From: CAYVBN01 sp964538565
Lineage (GTDB): Bacteria; Pseudomonadota; Alphaproteobacteria; Rhizobiales; Xanthobacteraceae
Assembly: GCA_964538565.1 (NCBI GenBank)
Contig: CAZIGW010000284.1
Coordinates: forward strand, 1 to 9,647
Direction: 5' to 3'
Length of the DNA stretch: 9,647 bases
Shown here: piece by piece, positions 8,340 to 9,647 of the stretch
Layout: each line of letters begins with the position of its first letter
Position numbering within the stretch: the first letter of the stretch is position 1
Notes under the pieces: generated by a model
What the model was told of the DNA's origin: nothing
Databases searched by the model: none
Seen by the model: the letters and a program-made list of their open reading frames with translations, nothing else
Translations under genes and position numbers: made by a program

Positions 8340-9344
8340 TCAGGTCTGTTTTCCGACCGCGGCACGGGGGCGCCTCGCCGCCCCCGCTTTTCGCGCGCGA
8401 ACCGCTTCCGGCTTCGACGAGGCCCGCCCGCGCAGCCGGGCGGCGACCCCGAGCGTGTCGACGATCAGCTGCCCGAGCGCGATGAAGTCCACCTTGCGTG
8501 GCGACGTGCGTCGCCAGGCGAGGCCGATCGTGCGTCCGGGTTCAGGCGCGGCGAACCGCAGGAGCTTCACGCGTTGGTCGCGCACCTCGACGTCGATGGC
8601 GACCTGCGGCACCAGCGTGACCCCATAGCCGTTGGCGACCATCTGCATCACGGTCGCAAGGCTGGTGGCGCCGAGCCCCATGGCGGCGTCCTGGCGCGCC
8701 CTTGCGCAATAGGCAAGCGCCTGGTCGCGCAGGCAGTGCCCCTCCTCCAGCAGGATCAGGCGTTCCTGGTCGATGTCGCGCGAGGTCACCCGCAGGGTCG
8801 CCGGTCGCGGATCCGTTGCCGGCACGGCGAGCAAGAACGGGTCTTCGAACAGGCGGAGGCTCTCGAGCTCCGACTCCGCCGGCGACGCCGGTAGCGCCAG
8901 CATCACGACGTCGAGGCTGCCGCGGACAAGTTCCTCGAGCAGGAGCTTCGTCTGCGTCTCGCGCAGCTCCACGCGCAGATCGGGATAGCGCCCCTGCAGC
9001 ACGGGCAGGATCTTCGGCAGCACATAGGGCCCGAGCGAGGGTATGACGCCGAGCTGCATCCGGCCCGCCAGCAGGCGCCCGCGATGGCGGGCAAAGTCGA
9101 CGAGGTCGCGCGCCGCCGCCAGCAGTCGCTCGCCGCGCTGTGCCACTTCACGGCCGATCTCGGTGAGGCTGACGTCGCCGGGCCGGCGCTCGACCAGTTG
9201 CACGCCCAGCGTCTTCTCGAGATCGCGGATCTGCATGGACAGCGCCGGCTGGGTCACCGCACAGGCCTCGGCGGCACGGCCGAAATGCCGATGCTGGGCG
9301 AGCGCGTCGAGATAGCGGAGCTGTCGGAGCGTGACCATGCACAT
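8340..9344 (-). CDS. oxyR: OxyR-type LysR family hydrogen peroxide sensor/regulator
   Basis: The protein is 334 residues. A LysR winged helix-turn-helix occupies about 4-63 (LRQLRYLDALAQHRHFGRAA, then VTQPALSMQIRDLEKTLG). The substrate/redox domain follows from about 95. OxyR identity rests on GHCLRDQALAYC at 202-213: the peroxidatic Cys (C204) and resolving Cys (C213) are nine residues apart, as C199 and C208 in E. coli, with H203 and R206 kept; RTIGLAWR at 271-278 also matches OxyR. In the family, peroxide forms the disulfide, and the oxidised tetramer activates catalase/peroxiredoxin genes. C28 in the DNA-binding domain matches E. coli C25. Residues about 303-334 are an Ala/Arg/Lys-rich extension absent from E. 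coli OxyR (305 residues). The start could be ATG 9344 or the second ATG, 9338 (giving MVTLRQLR); neither has a Shine-Dalgarno. The gene is convergent with pnp; no catalase or peroxiredoxin gene is in the window. Confidence 0.9.
   Translation of the reverse strand: MCMVTLRQLRYLDALAQHRHFGRAAEACAVTQPALSMQIRDLEKTLGVQLVERRPGDVSLTEIGREVAQRGERLLAAARDLVDFARHRGRLLAGRMQLGVIPSLGPYVLPKILPVLQGRYPDLRVELRETQTKLLLEELVRGSLDVVMLALPASPAESELESLRLFEDPFLLAVPATDPRPATLRVTSRDIDQERLILLEEGHCLRDQALAYCARARQDAAMGLGATSLATVMQMVANGYGVTLVPQVAIDVEVRDQRVKLLRFAAPEPGRTIGLAWRRTSPRKVDFIALGQLIVDTLGVAARLRGRASSKPEAVRARKAGAARRPRAAVGKQT
8366..8391 (+). terminator. Second, terminator-like hairpin inside the oxyR 3' end
   Basis: GGGGGCG (8366-8372) and CGCCCCC (8379-8385) form a perfect 7-bp stem with a 6-base loop, followed by GC and TTTT (8388-8391) on the + strand. 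It lies 33 bases after the end of the first terminator and would catch transcripts that read through it. It is at the same time codons 319-327 of the opposing regulator. The T run is short, so efficiency is uncertain. Confidence 0.45.
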
Positions 9345-9357
9345 AAGGTAATTTTAT
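9343..9357 (-). promoter_or_regulatory. oxyR: Candidate oxyR -10 element and LysR-type T-N11-A half site
   Basis: This is an AT-rich island in GC-rich DNA. Read on the - strand it is ATAAAATTACCTTAT, ending at the A and T of ATG 9344. TAAAAT (9356-9351) is a fair -10 box, but the -35 at 16-18 bases spacing is poor. ATAA and TTAT are an inverted repeat with T-N11-A geometry, the general LysR operator form, and it matches about six of nine positions of the E. coli OxyR half-site pattern. Autorepression would fit this placement. Motif calls this short can arise by chance. Confidence 0.35.
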
Positions 9358-9647
9358 CGAGACGACGAGGCAATCCGGCGCCGTCTGATCGAGCGGAGCG
9401 CCGGGGCCGCGGGACCGCGCCGCCGCGCGATCAACGGTGGACACGTGACCGGCGGCCATTGCCGCTGTGGTCCCGGCGTGTTTTCATCGTCGGTGTGGAA
9501 TGAAGCACCAGACTGTGGATGTGCCGGCGGCCGGAACGCGAGTTCCGGCCGCCACGGTCTTGTTGGCCCGCGTCCGCGATTCCGGTATTCGAGTTTCAGA
9601 GCGTCGCGTCGCCAATCCGCCACCAGGGTGCCGGCGGGCCGCGGTCC
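9345..9647. other. 303-base stretch upstream of oxyR without a confident gene
   Basis: Apart from the oxyR promoter region, the clear structure is a 12-bp perfect hairpin at 9526-9553. Smaller items are a 5-bp hairpin, GCGGC-CATT-GCCGC (9452-9465), a GGGACC/GGTCCC pair (9411-9416/9469-9474) and a CACGTG palindrome (9442-9447). Open frames on both strands run to the right edge, but only the - strand frame ending at 9596 looks at all like a gene end. I see no tRNA, no mobile element end and no peroxide-response gene. Confidence 0.5.
9526..9553 (+). repeat. 12-bp perfect inverted repeat with GCGA loop
   Basis: GGCGGCCGGAAC (9526-9537) and GTTCCGGCCGCC (9542-9553) are exact reverse complements separated by GCGA, a GNRA-type tetraloop if transcribed from the + strand. 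The downstream + strand sequence (ACGGTCTTGTTGG) is only loosely T-rich and the - strand side has no T run, so it is at best a poor intrinsic terminator in either direction. It may mark a transcript end between oxyR and the gene on the right. Confidence 0.6.

Noticed and set aside
9442..9447. CACGTG palindrome upstream of oxyR
   Set aside because: A single 6-bp palindrome is expected by chance in GC-rich DNA and has no paired half site.
9500..9647. + strand frame from ATG 9500 open to the right edge
   Set aside because: No ribosome site at proper spacing, weak third-position bias, and the 12-bp hairpin sits in its first codons; more likely chance.

Overview
The window is GC-rich throughout, about two thirds G+C by eye with G/C-ending codons. 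It carries one unbroken translation and RNA-metabolism operon on the + strand, followed by a convergent peroxide-sensor gene on the - strand. The gene order nusA-ylxR-infB-rbfA-truB-rpsO-pnp, the alphaproteobacterial style of the IF2 N-terminus and C-terminus, and the two-domain YlxR protein all point to an alphaproteobacterium, most likely of the Hyphomicrobiales (rhizobial) type. The genus cannot be told from this sequence.

Layout: the 3' end of nusA (2-613), ylxR with a fused L7Ae-like half (638-1390), infB (1387-3969, sharing ATGA with ylxR), a 189-base gap that holds a possible 39-codon small ORF (4027-4146), rbfA (GTG start, 4159-4575), truB (4578-5597), rpsO (5600-5869), a 244-base structured gap, and pnp (6114-8276). 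A strong intrinsic terminator (8305-8332) closes the operon, and a second, weaker terminator-like hairpin lies just beyond it inside the 3' end of the opposing gene. That gene is an oxyR-type LysR regulator on the - strand (8340-9344). The last 303 bases hold no confident gene. They contain a 12-bp perfect hairpin and possibly the last 16 codons of a - strand gene entering from the right edge.

The genes form a functional set. NusA couples transcription to translation and antitermination. YlxR is a small RNA-binding protein of the nusA-infB operon. IF2 starts translation. RbfA, TruB and S15 act in 30S maturation, tRNA psi55 formation and 16S rRNA assembly. PNPase degrades and processes RNA. 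Only very small gaps (2 bases) or overlaps (4 bases) separate ylxR/infB, rbfA/truB and truB/rpsO, which suggests translational coupling. The two larger gaps, infB-rbfA and rpsO-pnp, are where control elements are visible.

The protein-coding content is ordinary core genome. I found no mobile element, CRISPR array, tRNA, rRNA or defence system. The points worth following up are RNA-level or small: a well-led small ORF before rbfA with a terminator-like hairpin at the infB stop, a run of four perfect hairpins of increasing stem length between rpsO and pnp, a hairpin covering the pnp ribosome binding site, a hairpin just before the rpsO ribosome binding site, a possibly leaderless oxyR start, and the overlap of + strand terminator structure with the oxyR C-terminal extension.
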